A DNA stretch of 64,000 nucleotides from Pseudomonas putida (GTDB lineage Bacteria > Pseudomonadota > Gammaproteobacteria > Pseudomonadales > Pseudomonadaceae), in the NCBI GenBank assembly GCA_041879295.1, contig CP047152.1, forward strand, positions 3,477,501 to 3,541,500, in the 5' to 3' direction. Position numbers and translations under genes: made by a program. The notes below the pieces were generated by a model. The model was given only the letters and a program-made list of their open reading frames with translations, did not search any database and was not told where the DNA came from. The number at the start of each line of letters is the position of its first letter. Within the stretch, counting starts at the first letter, position 1. Of the stretch, positions 9,201 to 17,584 are shown piece after piece.

Positions 9201-11174
9201 GAGCAGCGTACCCTCAACCGGGATCTCAACCGCTGGGTAAGCACCGCCCGCACCCTTGAAGAGCGCTTTGATCGCCAGCAATGCACCGAGCGACTGATGA
9301 GTGCTTCGCGCCGTGAAGGCGGCGTGCAAGCCGAAACACTGGTTCTGGACCGAATGCAACTCGAAGCGCTACCCGCTTTCACTGCACGCATGCCGCATAT
9401 CCGCAATCTCAGGCTCGAGGGGCTGCAGATGCGGCACCTGGAGGGCAGCTTCCTGGCAAACTTCCCTAACCTGGAAACCCTGGAAATCGTCGGCAACCCG
9501 GACATCGATGCCGAAACATTGTTCGAGGCGCTCAGGTCAGCACCGCGGCTGCGCGAGCTGGGCCTGACTGACAATGGCTTGACCACCCTTTCACCCACCG
9601 CCCAACAGGCCATCGGGGCAATGCCCGGCCTGCGGCTACTGTGGCTCAGCCGCAACCGGCTGCAACTCGACACCAACAGTTTAGGCTTCCTGACGCGCTT
9701 GCCCCTGGACGCCCTCGGCCTGGGCCACAATCAAATCACCCTCGACGAAAGCCTTGCCGCCCAGTTTCAGGACATGATCCACCCCACTGTACTGCACCTG
9801 TCAGGCAACCCACTGCGACTGGCGCCCGACCTGCGCTTCATGGCGCGTCTTGTCCACCTGGAACTTGAGCGTTGCGAACTGCAGCAATGGCCCGACAGCC
9901 TGACAGTCCTGATGAGCCAGCCCCAGTACCAACTGCGCTATCTGAACCTTTCGTCCAACCGCATTCGTACCCTGCCAGACTTGCCTGGCGTGCTGCGTAC
10001 CCCTTTTGCCCGCGATGTCGCCGCGCACTTGCCGGAGCGCCGCTGGCTGTTCAACTACAACACCCTGGAAGCCCAGACTCGTGCACGCCTGGGCAGCAGC
10101 GGCGTCAACGTATTCGAGCACGCAGAAGACGTGCCACTGTGGCAAGGCATTTTCCGTGGCGAGGCGAGCAGTGCCGAGGAGCAACTGTGGAGCGACCTGT
10201 TCGACCAAGGTGAAAACGCAGCGCTGCTGGGGGTACTCGAACGCCTTGCCCAATCGGCCGAAGCGCAGCGTGATGGCGAGGCCCTGAGGGCACGCGTCTG
10301 GAAGCTGTTGGATGACGCGGCCCACGACACGGCCCTGCGTGAACGCCTCGCCACCGTGGCCGGCGACTTCCCGCCAACCTGTGGTGACGCAGGTGCCGAC
10401 GCGTTCAGTGCCCTGGAGATAGAAGTGCTGGCCCACGAAGCAGCAGCCGCCGCCGGTAGTCGACCGGCTGATCTACTGAGCCTGTATGGCAAGTTGTATC
10501 GACGCAGTCAGGTCAATCAACTGGCCGACCGCATCAGCTGGAGAAGGTCCTTGCGCAAACAGGCACTGCTCGATGGGGTCTTCGATGAAAACCTCCCCGC
10601 TTACGATGAGCTCGACGATCCCTCAGCCTTTCCAGACAGCGAACTTCAGACGGGGCTGGTGGACGATATCGAGGTACGCCTGGCCTTGCGCCAGTCCTTG
10701 GCCAGCGCGCTGGACTATCCTGAGCCGAGCCGAGGCATGCTGTACCGCCATACGGCCAGAATCAACGATACAGTCATCGAAAGGGTGCAAGCTGCGGTCC
10801 TTTCCCTGGACAGGGATGCCACCGCCCGGGAGCAATGGTTGAACCAGCAGCCGGGCTGGGCCGAGTACTTGAAACGAGAGCATGCGGCACAGTTCAGCCT
10901 GATCACCGACTTTTGGCGGCCGGGCCTTGATTATCTCTATTACTGCCTGGATGAAACCGCCGACCCGGTCACGTCCCTGGACAGCTCTGTGCTCCGAGCC
11001 TTGGCCACGGTCATGCCTGAAAGCCCTGTGGATGCTCAAGGCGTTCTGCGTCGCGTCGTGATCAACGAGCAGCAGTATCGCCAGGGCGTGGACGCGCTGA
11101 CTGCCGAGCAGCAGCAGGTTGAAACGGGTCTGCTGACCAGTCTCACCCGCCAGACGCAAACAATCGGCCGCTAA
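6285..11174 (+). CDS. Giant toxin-like protein: DUF6543-like N-terminus, leucine-rich repeats, NEL E3 ubiquitin-ligase domain
   Basis: A 1,629-residue protein. The N-terminal ~700 residues resemble the DUF6543 dermonecrotic-toxin-like region, with a hydrophobic stretch near 425-495 (VAAFFVPGLNTVMLG and following). Leucine-rich repeats occupy about 1025-1230 (LRNLRLEGL, LRELGLTDNGL, LRLLWLSRNRL, LRYLNLSSNRI). The remainder matches the NEL domain of IpaH/SspH-type ligases, including FPPTCGDAGADAF, where Cys1366 is the predicted ubiquitin-accepting cysteine with the typical Asp two residues later. NEL enzymes act on eukaryotic ubiquitin after delivery into host cells. There is no Sec signal, and no secretion-system or chaperone gene is nearby. 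The ATG at 6285 is preferred over 6276 because AAGAG is nine bases upstream. Confidence 0.9.
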   Translation: MTTPTPLHQSQITRSLPKWSKALQPTHTRKVVQSLYKEYLDEDGSPYAWYATADEPTREQLHNALQTRNKRLAQVKQALGEFKDIIAFCGPLLTERLGVNVPVDRAQYVFQPFESEANIWVGVPDVETPLVPDVDADVLATRPAGQPQTRSLLEAALHNFEGLDEVGPYSRLTNAAGSDTPLAGLTMADFVRHCRALDLGKRYQDHLLATHEGANRAEIQRLSIAANRETLRVQALIAKLKGLLSKAGLDALAQLCDGSPHPTYDNEALHCWNFNLFDVPVHEVLFIGPDNPYRQNPCIVYIPGDREHPIREFASRQEAGKHLRSRLLQSEFRRALVHFAYKDRQKELAGKLEIALFEENEAGIRKPRIMPVIPFTLSPIRIDPWATLYNAHLARMKADAKTIAVPTAEVDANARHERLKYWFDLGMNVLNVAAFFVPGLNTVMLGVFAYDLMSSVFTGFEAWEEGDTRQALAQLESLAINAGVIAGFAAGARVVQASGFVDALKSVWHEDKEVLWHPDMKPYASTVAIPEGAQPDLLGHVHVDGKTYLKLDGTLYEVFQDADQQWRVRHPEDAQAYAPRLLHHGDARWQLAHEQPLEWDREQLARRLGSHGAGLDDSELDHAMRSTGTDPDVLRRAQAAGLRPPALLLDTLQRLQLDNQTQQIINCVRHGLPLAAYKNFALPELLRLPGWPEGKVLKVYQGPEPWGESVRYGPPDTLGQVEIEVTRTDLDNGQLSQTVLDQMDEDAIEQLLGDTPTEHRASALNNKLAQHLEQHRKALFESLHQRRRPTRPPIAQTLARQFPGLPDSALEELLANISNAERERLTNGRVPLRIAEEARLLQARARLDRALLGLFRPSLANDDSLRIKQALQATHPQADPARLLQLALDDRQHCASLIGQQPINPRFRSPLRLANGQLGYPLSGRGLQGRALPAARRLRALYPELSREQISGLQAELARGGDLGSAINQLEVEQRTLNRDLNRWVSTARTLEERFDRQQCTERLMSASRREGGVQAETLVLDRMQLEALPAFTARMPHIRNLRLEGLQMRHLEGSFLANFPNLETLEIVGNPDIDAETLFEALRSAPRLRELGLTDNGLTTLSPTAQQAIGAMPGLRLLWLSRNRLQLDTNSLGFLTRLPLDALGLGHNQITLDESLAAQFQDMIHPTVLHLSGNPLRLAPDLRFMARLVHLELERCELQQWPDSLTVLMSQPQYQLRYLNLSSNRIRTLPDLPGVLRTPFARDVAAHLPERRWLFNYNTLEAQTRARLGSSGVNVFEHAEDVPLWQGIFRGEASSAEEQLWSDLFDQGENAALLGVLERLAQSAEAQRDGEALRARVWKLLDDAAHDTALRERLATVAGDFPPTCGDAGADAFSALEIEVLAHEAAAAAGSRPADLLSLYGKLYRRSQVNQLADRISWRRSLRKQALLDGVFDENLPAYDELDDPSAFPDSELQTGLVDDIEVRLALRQSLASALDYPEPSRGMLYRHTARINDTVIERVQAAVLSLDRDATAREQWLNQQPGWAEYLKREHAAQFSLITDFWRPGLDYLYYCLDETADPVTSLDSSVLRALATVMPESPVDAQGVLRRVVINEQQYRQGVDALTAEQQQVETGLLTSLTRQTQTIGR

Positions 11175-11181
11175 ACCCCAC

Positions 11182-13686
11182 TCACTGCCCGCGCAGGTCT
11201 TCGAAGAAGGCCTGCTTGCCATCCACCTGGCTGGACGCCCTTGGAGCCGCTGCGGCGTCACCGCTGGCGGCCTCCACATGCCAATAGCAGTGCCGCACTG
11301 CGCGGGTCACCGCCACGTAGGCCAAGCGCTGCACTTCGTCCTTCTGTGCCGAATCGAACGGTTGGGTATCACCTGCCTTGCCCAGCCCGGCCTGGCGGTA
11401 TACCTGGTTCTTGTAGGGTGAGCTGGTCAGGTACTGGCAGTCACCCAGCATGAACACCGCATCGGCCTGCAAACCCTTGGCACTGTGATAGGTCAGCTGA
11501 CGCAGCCGGCGCTGGTCGGCCGGCAGCGCCGCGTCGGCGTGCAACACGCTTTGCAGATGCTCGTTCATCAAGGCCCTGTCGCTGCCCTTGCGGTAGAGCA
11601 TCATGACCGTCTCTCCCCGCTGGTAGTGCTCGACAAGCGTTTCGCCCAATGCAGCCTCGTCACGGTCGAACACCTTGACCGGCGAGCTGGGCAACTCGGC
11701 CGCCGGGCCACTGGCGCGCGCTTTCTTGCCGGCAATCGCCGGGGTGCCCTTGACCAGGTGTTCGGCCGCGTCGATCACCTGCTGCTGGCATCGGTAGTTG
11801 TCGACCAGCATCACCCGCGTGTTGGCCGGCGACGGGAATGCCTTGGTGAACTCCATGAAATACTTGGGCGAGCTGCCACGCCAGCCGTAGATCGATTGCC
11901 AGTCGTCCCCCACGCACAGCAACGACGAATGCTGGGCATGGCGCCCGGTGTGCATGGCCGGGCCGCGGCGCCGTATTTCAGCGAGGCTGGCACGCAACCA
12001 GCTGACGATCTGCGGCGACACGTCCTGGAACTCGTCGATCATCAGGTGCGCCAGCGGCCGCAGCAACGGATCGGGCAGCAGGTGCAGGTTTTCCGGGTTG
12101 TTCTCGCCAAACAGGGCGAACATGCGGTTGTAGCTCATCACCGGTGGCGACTGGTCCAGCAGGTGCGCTTCCAGGGCTTTCCAGTAAAGTGCCAGGGCCT
12201 CGAAGAACAGTGCATCGCTATCGCCAGACGGGAAGCTCATCGCCGCCACCGCTTTGTTCACCTCCAACCCAAGGTTTTCGATGAAATTGGCCGCACTGAC
12301 GAACGCATCCAGCAGCGGCGCCGGGGCCAGTTCACCCTTGACCTTGTACTCAAAGCCAGGGCCGGCCACAGCATCGCCCGCCAACGATGCCGCCAGGCGC
12401 CTGGCCATGGCGTAGTTGTCGAGCCAGATCAGCGGCCTGTCGCAGAACGCCTGCAGCAGCGTGCGCTTGACCGCCCACTCGGCACGCACCGTCAGCTTGG
12501 CGCCGGGGCGCTGGTACTGCGCACTTTGTGCGGGATCGAAACCCAGCACCACCAAAGGCCCCTGGCCTTCCAGGCGGCCATGCACATAAAAGCGGCTGCC
12601 ACGGATGTCGACCGTTTCGCGGCTGGGCTCGATGCCCTTGATCGGCCAGACGCCAGCGGCGAACCACAGGTCCTCGATCACGTCGCACAGTTCTTCGTCG
12701 CGCTGGGCCGCCAATTGGGTCACCTGTGCGCGCTTCTGCACATCGGGGTTGTTCGGGTCCAGCGGCTTCAGTTGCAAGGCTTCGCTGCGCAACTGGCTGA
12801 CCAGTTCGGCAAAACGCGGGCTCTCGCCCAGCAAGCTGCTGTAGCACTGGTTCAGTTGCTGGCGCTGGGCATCGTTCAGGCGCAGGTCGAACGGGTTGCT
12901 GTCGGCCTCGGCCTCACGCCCGGCAGGCATCTCGTGGCCCAGTGTTTCAAATGCACGCACCTGGCCGAAGCCCGGCAGGCTGCGCACCAGCGGCAGGATG
13001 CGCGAATGGAACGTGCGCACCAGCTCGCGGGCCTGCACAGGCTGCAGGTTGATCTGCCACAGGGCGAACACCTGCAACAGCCGCTTGATGAAGTCTTTGC
13101 GCGATTCGCGGGTGAAGGTGACCACGGTCATCGCATCCAGCTCGTAACCCAGGTAATGACGCAGCAGCAGGATGCGCAGCACCAGCGAAGTGGACTTGCC
13201 TGCCCCGGCGCCGGCCACCACGCAGGTAGACGGGGTGTCACTGAAGATCAGCTTCCATTGCGCGGGGCTGGGCTGGGCTTCGGCAGGCAGGCGCTGGGCG
13301 ACATCGGCCTTGAAGCGCTTTTTCAACTCGGCCGTCAACGGCAGGCGCCAGTCGTCGAACAAGTTGTCATCCTGGCCTGGCACGGCGGCGCTGTCGGGGC
13401 GCGTATCGCGGATCACCAGCACCTGACGCCCAGCCTCATAGCCCTCCACCCGACCACGCTCGAACCCTTCACGCACGCCATCGGCATGGCCAGTGCGCTG
13501 GCCTGTGGCGTGGCCGAGGAACCACGAGTCGCGGTGCTGGGCTTGCAGGCGGGTCAGGCCACGGCCCAGCAGACGGGCGGCCAGCCGGCGAAACCAGGGC
13601 AACTGGGCAGGAGGGGTAAGGTCGGCGGGGGCCAGGGGTTGCTCGTGGGCCACGGTCACTCCGTTGAAAATCAAAACAGCAGGCAT
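11182..13686 (-). CDS. UvrD/Rep-family (superfamily 1) DNA helicase
   Basis: An 834-residue SF1A helicase. After an N-terminal extension of ~140 residues, motif I (Walker A) is AGAGAGKS at 158-165. Motif Ia is VVTFTRESR, motif II MIDEFQDVSPQ, motif III VGDDWQSIYGWRG, motif IV/V VDNYRC and TYHSAKGLQAD, and motif VI LAYVAVTRAV. All ATP- and DNA-contacting motifs are present, so it should be an active 3'-5' ATP-dependent helicase or translocase in the cytoplasm. The N-terminal region (basic, Gly/Arg repeats around 57-88) is not part of UvrD. It converges with the NEL gene (7 bp apart) and is transcribed away from pirin. Confidence 0.9.
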   Translation of the reverse strand: MPAVLIFNGVTVAHEQPLAPADLTPPAQLPWFRRLAARLLGRGLTRLQAQHRDSWFLGHATGQRTGHADGVREGFERGRVEGYEAGRQVLVIRDTRPDSAAVPGQDDNLFDDWRLPLTAELKKRFKADVAQRLPAEAQPSPAQWKLIFSDTPSTCVVAGAGAGKSTSLVLRILLLRHYLGYELDAMTVVTFTRESRKDFIKRLLQVFALWQINLQPVQARELVRTFHSRILPLVRSLPGFGQVRAFETLGHEMPAGREAEADSNPFDLRLNDAQRQQLNQCYSSLLGESPRFAELVSQLRSEALQLKPLDPNNPDVQKRAQVTQLAAQRDEELCDVIEDLWFAAGVWPIKGIEPSRETVDIRGSRFYVHGRLEGQGPLVVLGFDPAQSAQYQRPGAKLTVRAEWAVKRTLLQAFCDRPLIWLDNYAMARRLAASLAGDAVAGPGFEYKVKGELAPAPLLDAFVSAANFIENLGLEVNKAVAAMSFPSGDSDALFFEALALYWKALEAHLLDQSPPVMSYNRMFALFGENNPENLHLLPDPLLRPLAHLMIDEFQDVSPQIVSWLRASLAEIRRRGPAMHTGRHAQHSSLLCVGDDWQSIYGWRGSSPKYFMEFTKAFPSPANTRVMLVDNYRCQQQVIDAAEHLVKGTPAIAGKKARASGPAAELPSSPVKVFDRDEAALGETLVEHYQRGETVMMLYRKGSDRALMNEHLQSVLHADAALPADQRRLRQLTYHSAKGLQADAVFMLGDCQYLTSSPYKNQVYRQAGLGKAGDTQPFDSAQKDEVQRLAYVAVTRAVRHCYWHVEAASGDAAAAPRASSQVDGKQAFFEDLRGQ

Positions 13687-13774
13687 GTTCGCCGCATCGA
13701 CGAAAAATCGCCAGCGAATGCTTGCAGATCAGTGGATTAGGCGATGAAGCGAATAAAGCGCAGCAGGAAAAAAC

Positions 13775-13789
13775 ATCTACCAAATAGAT
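13775..13789. promoter_or_regulatory. 15-bp palindrome upstream of pirin gene (LysR-box-like)
   Basis: ATCTA-N5-TAGAT is a perfect inverted repeat containing a T-N11-A core, in an AT-rich stretch 84 bp before the pirin start. Pirin genes in Pseudomonas are often controlled by CrgA-like LysR proteins that bind this kind of site. Binding here is inferred. Confidence 0.4.
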
Positions 13790-13872
13790 TATTTTAAGCC
13801 GATATTTACGCTTATTTTCGATGTTTCTTTAGCGCATCATGGCGCCATTCCACTGATTCAAGGAGCACGACC

Positions 13873-14571
13873 ATGCTGCAACTGCGACCCTTCGAAAGCC
13901 TCGGCCACGCTAACCATGGCTGGCTCGACGCCCACCACCATTTCTCGTTTGCCGAGTACTACGACCCGGCACGCATGCACTGGGGTAACCTGCGGGTTTG
14001 GAACGACGACCTGATCGCGGCCGGCAGCGGCTTCCCGCCGCACCCGCACCGCGACATGGAAATCATCACTTATGTGCGTGAAGGCGCGATCAGCCACCAG
14101 GACAGCCTGGGCAACAAGGGCCGCACCGAAGCCGGTGATGTTCAGGTAATGAGCGCCGGTACCGGCATCGTGCACAGCGAGTACAACCTGGAGGACATCG
14201 ACACACGTATTTTCCAGATCTGGATTGTGCCGGAGCGCACCGGTGAAGCACCGCAGTGGGGTAGCCGGCCGTTTCCCAAAGGCGAGCGCGGCGAAGGCTT
14301 CGTGACCCTGGCCAGCGGCCGCACCGGTGACGAGGACAGCCTGCAGATCCGTACCGATGCCCGCCTGGTGGCTGCCACCCTGCAGGCAGGTGAAACCGCC
14401 GAGTACCGCTTCGATGCCGCACGCCGGGGTTACCTGGTGCCGGCCAAGGGGCTGGTGGAAGTCAACGGGCTGCGGGCCAAGGCGCGCGATGGCGTGGCGA
14501 TCGAGCAGGAAGCGGTGCTGCGGGTGACCGCCATCGAGGACAGCGAGATCGTGCTCGTGGACGTGGCCTGA
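13873..14571 (+). CDS. Pirin-family protein (bicupin; YhhW/quercetinase-like)
   Basis: A 232-residue bicupin of normal YhhW length. The N-terminal cupin carries the pirin metal ligands PPHPHRDME (His57, His59 region) and GTGIVHSEYN (His and Glu). YhhW-type pirins show quercetin 2,3-dioxygenase activity in vitro, and other pirins act as redox sensors. The ATG has GGAGC about eight bases upstream. The gene stands alone; it is divergent from the helicase with 186 bp of AT-rich spacer holding a LysR-box-like palindrome. Cytosolic, no signal peptide. Confidence 0.88.
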   Translation: MLQLRPFESLGHANHGWLDAHHHFSFAEYYDPARMHWGNLRVWNDDLIAAGSGFPPHPHRDMEIITYVREGAISHQDSLGNKGRTEAGDVQVMSAGTGIVHSEYNLEDIDTRIFQIWIVPERTGEAPQWGSRPFPKGERGEGFVTLASGRTGDEDSLQIRTDARLVAATLQAGETAEYRFDAARRGYLVPAKGLVEVNGLRAKARDGVAIEQEAVLRVTAIEDSEIVLVDVA

Positions 14572-14611
14572 ACATCCGGCCAGGGATAATCCATATCGCA
14601 GTGCAAGGCTG

Positions 14612-14651
14612 CCCCCATAGACCAACCCGGTTTAGCAGGGTTTTGTGGGGG
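14612..14651 (+). terminator. Stem-loop after pirin gene
   Basis: CCCCCA pairs with TGGGGG and an inner AACCC pairs with GGGTT, forming an interrupted hairpin 40 bp downstream of the pirin stop. There is no clean T-tract, so it may be a weak terminator or a degenerate repeat. Confidence 0.35.
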
Positions 14652-14777
14652 CTGGCTTGCGGCCCTGGACCGCCCCGGCTATCGCAAGGTAGCCATCAAA
14701 CATTGGCGCCATCAGCCAGCCTGCACTAGCGTTGTGCTACCAGCCAGCCCAACGTTCCTGCGGAGCACTCGATCATC

Positions 14778-17549
14778 ATGCCGGACCTGCGCCCGAATCC
14801 AACGCTGTGCCTGGAGTACCGTGCCGAACAACCCATTCACCACGCCTTCATCAAGCAGGCCGACCGCTGCCCGGCGGCCATTGCCATCATTGGCCAGCAC
14901 ACAATCTGCAGCTATTCCCAACTGGAGCAGATCAGCGCGGGCATTGCCGCGTTTCTGGTTAAAAACGCCGCCAGCGGTACCGATCGTGTAGTCATCGTCA
15001 CCCACCGCAGCGCCGCCCTGGTGTACGCCATGCTCGGCTGCCTGCGTGCCGGCCTGGCCTTCACTGTGGCTGACGCCGCTTACCCTGCCGCGCGTATCGA
15101 GCAAATCGTCAGCACCCTGAAGCCTGCGGTGGTCCTGCGCTGTGCCGAGGCAACCGTCGACGTCGGCCAACCCATGGTCGTCACGGTGCCTGAAGCCCCC
15201 GCTGAAGCGCTGCTGGCCTTCCCTCGCCAACCTGTCGCGCTGCCTGCTGTCAGCCCTGAGCAGGCGGCCTACATCACCTTCACCTCGGGCAGCACCGGTG
15301 AACCCAAGGGCATCGTTACCCACCACGCACCGCTGGTGCACTTCATCGACTGGCATGTGCGCCAGCACGGCTTTACCCAGGCCGACACCTTCTCGCTGCT
15401 TTCTGGCCTGGGCCACGACCCGGTATACCGGGACGTGTTCACGCCACTGTCGCTTGGCGCGACCATTGCCTGCCCGGCGCAGTCGACCCTGACCGACCCC
15501 TCACGGCTAGCCAGCTGGCTTCACCAGCACGGTGTGAGCGTGATCCATCTCACCCCGCCGCTGGGCAAGCTGATCGAAACTGGCGCACACCTGAACGGCC
15601 AGGTTCTCGACCACCTGCGCTACCTGTTCTGGGGTGGCGATGCACTCAGCCCGACGCAGTACCAGCAGGTCCGCGCCATCGCACCGAATGCCATCAATGT
15701 GAACTTCTACGGCACCACCGAAACCCCACAGGCCATGGCTTTCCACACCCTCGACCCGGAAATGGATAATGCCCGGGTGCCCCTGGGCAAAGGCATTGCC
15801 GATGCACAATTGCTGGTGATAAACCCAGACAACCAGCTGGTCAGCGAGGGCGAGACAGGCGAAATCCTGATCCGCAGCCCCTATCTGTCACGGGGTTACT
15901 GGGGCGACCCAGGGCTGACCGAAGCCAAATTCATCGCCAACCCGTTCACCGCTGACGCGGCCGACCGCTGTTATCGCACGGGCGATCTAGGCACCTACCT
16001 GGCCGATGGCAGCGCCAGTTTTCTGGGGCGCGCTGACAGCCAGGTGAAGATCCGTGGGCATCGCATCGAGCTGGCGGAAATCGAGAACGCCATCTGCCGT
16101 CACCCGCACATAGGGCAATGCGTGGTCCTGGCCAACCACGACAGTGCATCGACCCGGCTGGTTGCCTATTGCGTCGCACAGCAGCCCACCCGAGCTGACG
16201 AACTGCGCCAGACGCTCGCCGGCCAGCTGCCTGACTACATGGTACCGGCGCTGTTCGTGTTCCTTGATACCCTGCCGCTCACCCCCAACGGCAAGGTCGA
16301 CAAACGCGCGCTGCCTGCTGCATTTGACGACAGTATCAACCTACCCTTGTCACCCCTGGCCGAAAAGCTGAGTACAGCCTGGGCACGCATCCTCCAGGTG
16401 CCGCGCCTGGACGCCAGGTTGAGCTTTGTCGAGCTGGGCGGCGACTCGCTGTCGTTTGTGCAGGCCTCGCGCGTGCTCGAGGCGCTCATCGGCCACCTGC
16501 CTGAACGTTGGGAAACCCTGCCGGTGTGCCAGCTGGCCGAGCTGAGTACGCCGCCCAAGGGCACGTGGCGGGTAATGGAAATGCCGGTGTTCATACGCAT
16601 GCTCGCCATCATCCTGATTGTGGTCGGCCACCTGGGCGAGTTCGACCACTGGATGATCGTCGGCGAAACCTCGGTGCTGTTCCTGGTCTCTGGCATCGCC
16701 CTGGCGCGCTTTCAGCTCAAGGCCATCGAAACGCGCGGTGATGCACGCACGCTGCTCACGTCACTGGCAGCCATCGTGGTGCCAACACTGCTGTACACCG
16801 CATTGATCCAGCTGGTATTCGACCGCCTGCACTGGCAATCGCTGCTGCTGGTTTCCAACTGGTTCCCCGCCAGCGAGGTCAGCCTGTTCAACTATTGGTA
16901 CATCGAAGTGTTGGTGCAGATGATCGTGATCATTAGCCTGGTGCTGTCGATCAGGCGCGTGCGCCAGGTGCTGCTTGCCGACCCGTTTCGCTGGCTGATC
17001 ATCGCTGCCTGTGCACTGGTGGCGCTGGATGTGTTCCTCAACCAGTTCGTATTCGATGCCAGTGCCCTGCTCAACCGGGTTCCTCAGCACTTCCTGGCGG
17101 TGATGGTGCTGGGCATGGCCGTGCACCATGCCGATACGGCCTCACGCAAATGGGTGGCCAGTGTGGTGGCCGTGCTGGTGGTGGGTGAGCTGGACCTGAT
17201 GGCGGTTGCCCATGTTGGCTGGCAAGCCTTGACACACTATGTCGACATCGCCCTGCCAGCGATACTGGCGCTTGTCTGGTTCCGCTCGGTGCCAGTGCCC
17301 GCCCTGGTTGCACGGGCAGGTACGGTGATCGCTTCGTCAACCTTGTATATTTACTTGACGCATTTCCAATTCGAATCGGTAGCGGAGCATGTTTTCAGGC
17401 ACCCGCTGTTCGAGGTGGCCCTGGCACTCGCTGGTGGTGTACTGGTGAGCTATTGCTGGAACACCCTGTTGCGTCTGCTGTTTACCCGCAGGCGCAAGCA
17501 GCACCAGGCGCCGGAAGCCGATCCAGCTGAACGCGTCACCTCTGCCTGA
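14778..17549 (+). CDS. Single-protein NRPS-like fusion: Lys2-type adenylation domain, carrier domain, acyltransferase-3 membrane domain
   Basis: A 923-residue three-part protein. Residues ~20-510 are an adenylation domain with TFTSGSTGEPKG, NFYGTTETPQ, YRTGDLG and NGKVDKR motifs. The core LSGLGHDPVYRDVFTPLSLGA (around Asp214) resembles the A domain of fungal alpha-aminoadipate reductase Lys2 more than ordinary NRPS modules. Asp214 aligns with the acidic residue that holds the substrate amino group in amino-acid-activating A domains. Residues ~530-600 are a carrier domain with the phosphopantetheine Ser557 in LGGDSL. Residues ~610-900 form about ten membrane helices of the acyltransferase-3 family (VGHLGEF, YIYLTHF). 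There is no condensation, reductase or thioesterase domain. The design suggests activation, tethering and transfer of one acyl or aminoacyl group to a membrane or exported acceptor, as DltA/C/B do with three proteins. Confidence 0.9.
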   Translation: MPDLRPNPTLCLEYRAEQPIHHAFIKQADRCPAAIAIIGQHTICSYSQLEQISAGIAAFLVKNAASGTDRVVIVTHRSAALVYAMLGCLRAGLAFTVADAAYPAARIEQIVSTLKPAVVLRCAEATVDVGQPMVVTVPEAPAEALLAFPRQPVALPAVSPEQAAYITFTSGSTGEPKGIVTHHAPLVHFIDWHVRQHGFTQADTFSLLSGLGHDPVYRDVFTPLSLGATIACPAQSTLTDPSRLASWLHQHGVSVIHLTPPLGKLIETGAHLNGQVLDHLRYLFWGGDALSPTQYQQVRAIAPNAINVNFYGTTETPQAMAFHTLDPEMDNARVPLGKGIADAQLLVINPDNQLVSEGETGEILIRSPYLSRGYWGDPGLTEAKFIANPFTADAADRCYRTGDLGTYLADGSASFLGRADSQVKIRGHRIELAEIENAICRHPHIGQCVVLANHDSASTRLVAYCVAQQPTRADELRQTLAGQLPDYMVPALFVFLDTLPLTPNGKVDKRALPAAFDDSINLPLSPLAEKLSTAWARILQVPRLDARLSFVELGGDSLSFVQASRVLEALIGHLPERWETLPVCQLAELSTPPKGTWRVMEMPVFIRMLAIILIVVGHLGEFDHWMIVGETSVLFLVSGIALARFQLKAIETRGDARTLLTSLAAIVVPTLLYTALIQLVFDRLHWQSLLLVSNWFPASEVSLFNYWYIEVLVQMIVIISLVLSIRRVRQVLLADPFRWLIIAACALVALDVFLNQFVFDASALLNRVPQHFLAVMVLGMAVHHADTASRKWVASVVAVLVVGELDLMAVAHVGWQALTHYVDIALPAILALVWFRSVPVPALVARAGTVIASSTLYIYLTHFQFESVAEHVFRHPLFEVALALAGGVLVSYCWNTLLRLLFTRRRKQHQAPEADPAERVTSA

Positions 17550-17584
17550 GCGAAGATGAGCCGCCACCCCATGCGCTACTCTTG

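Noticed and set aside
11485..13740. 751-codon frame on the + strand
   Set aside because: It lies wholly opposite the helicase gene, which has all SF1 motifs. The frame is His/Arg/Gln-rich low-complexity, typical of antisense of GC-rich coding DNA.
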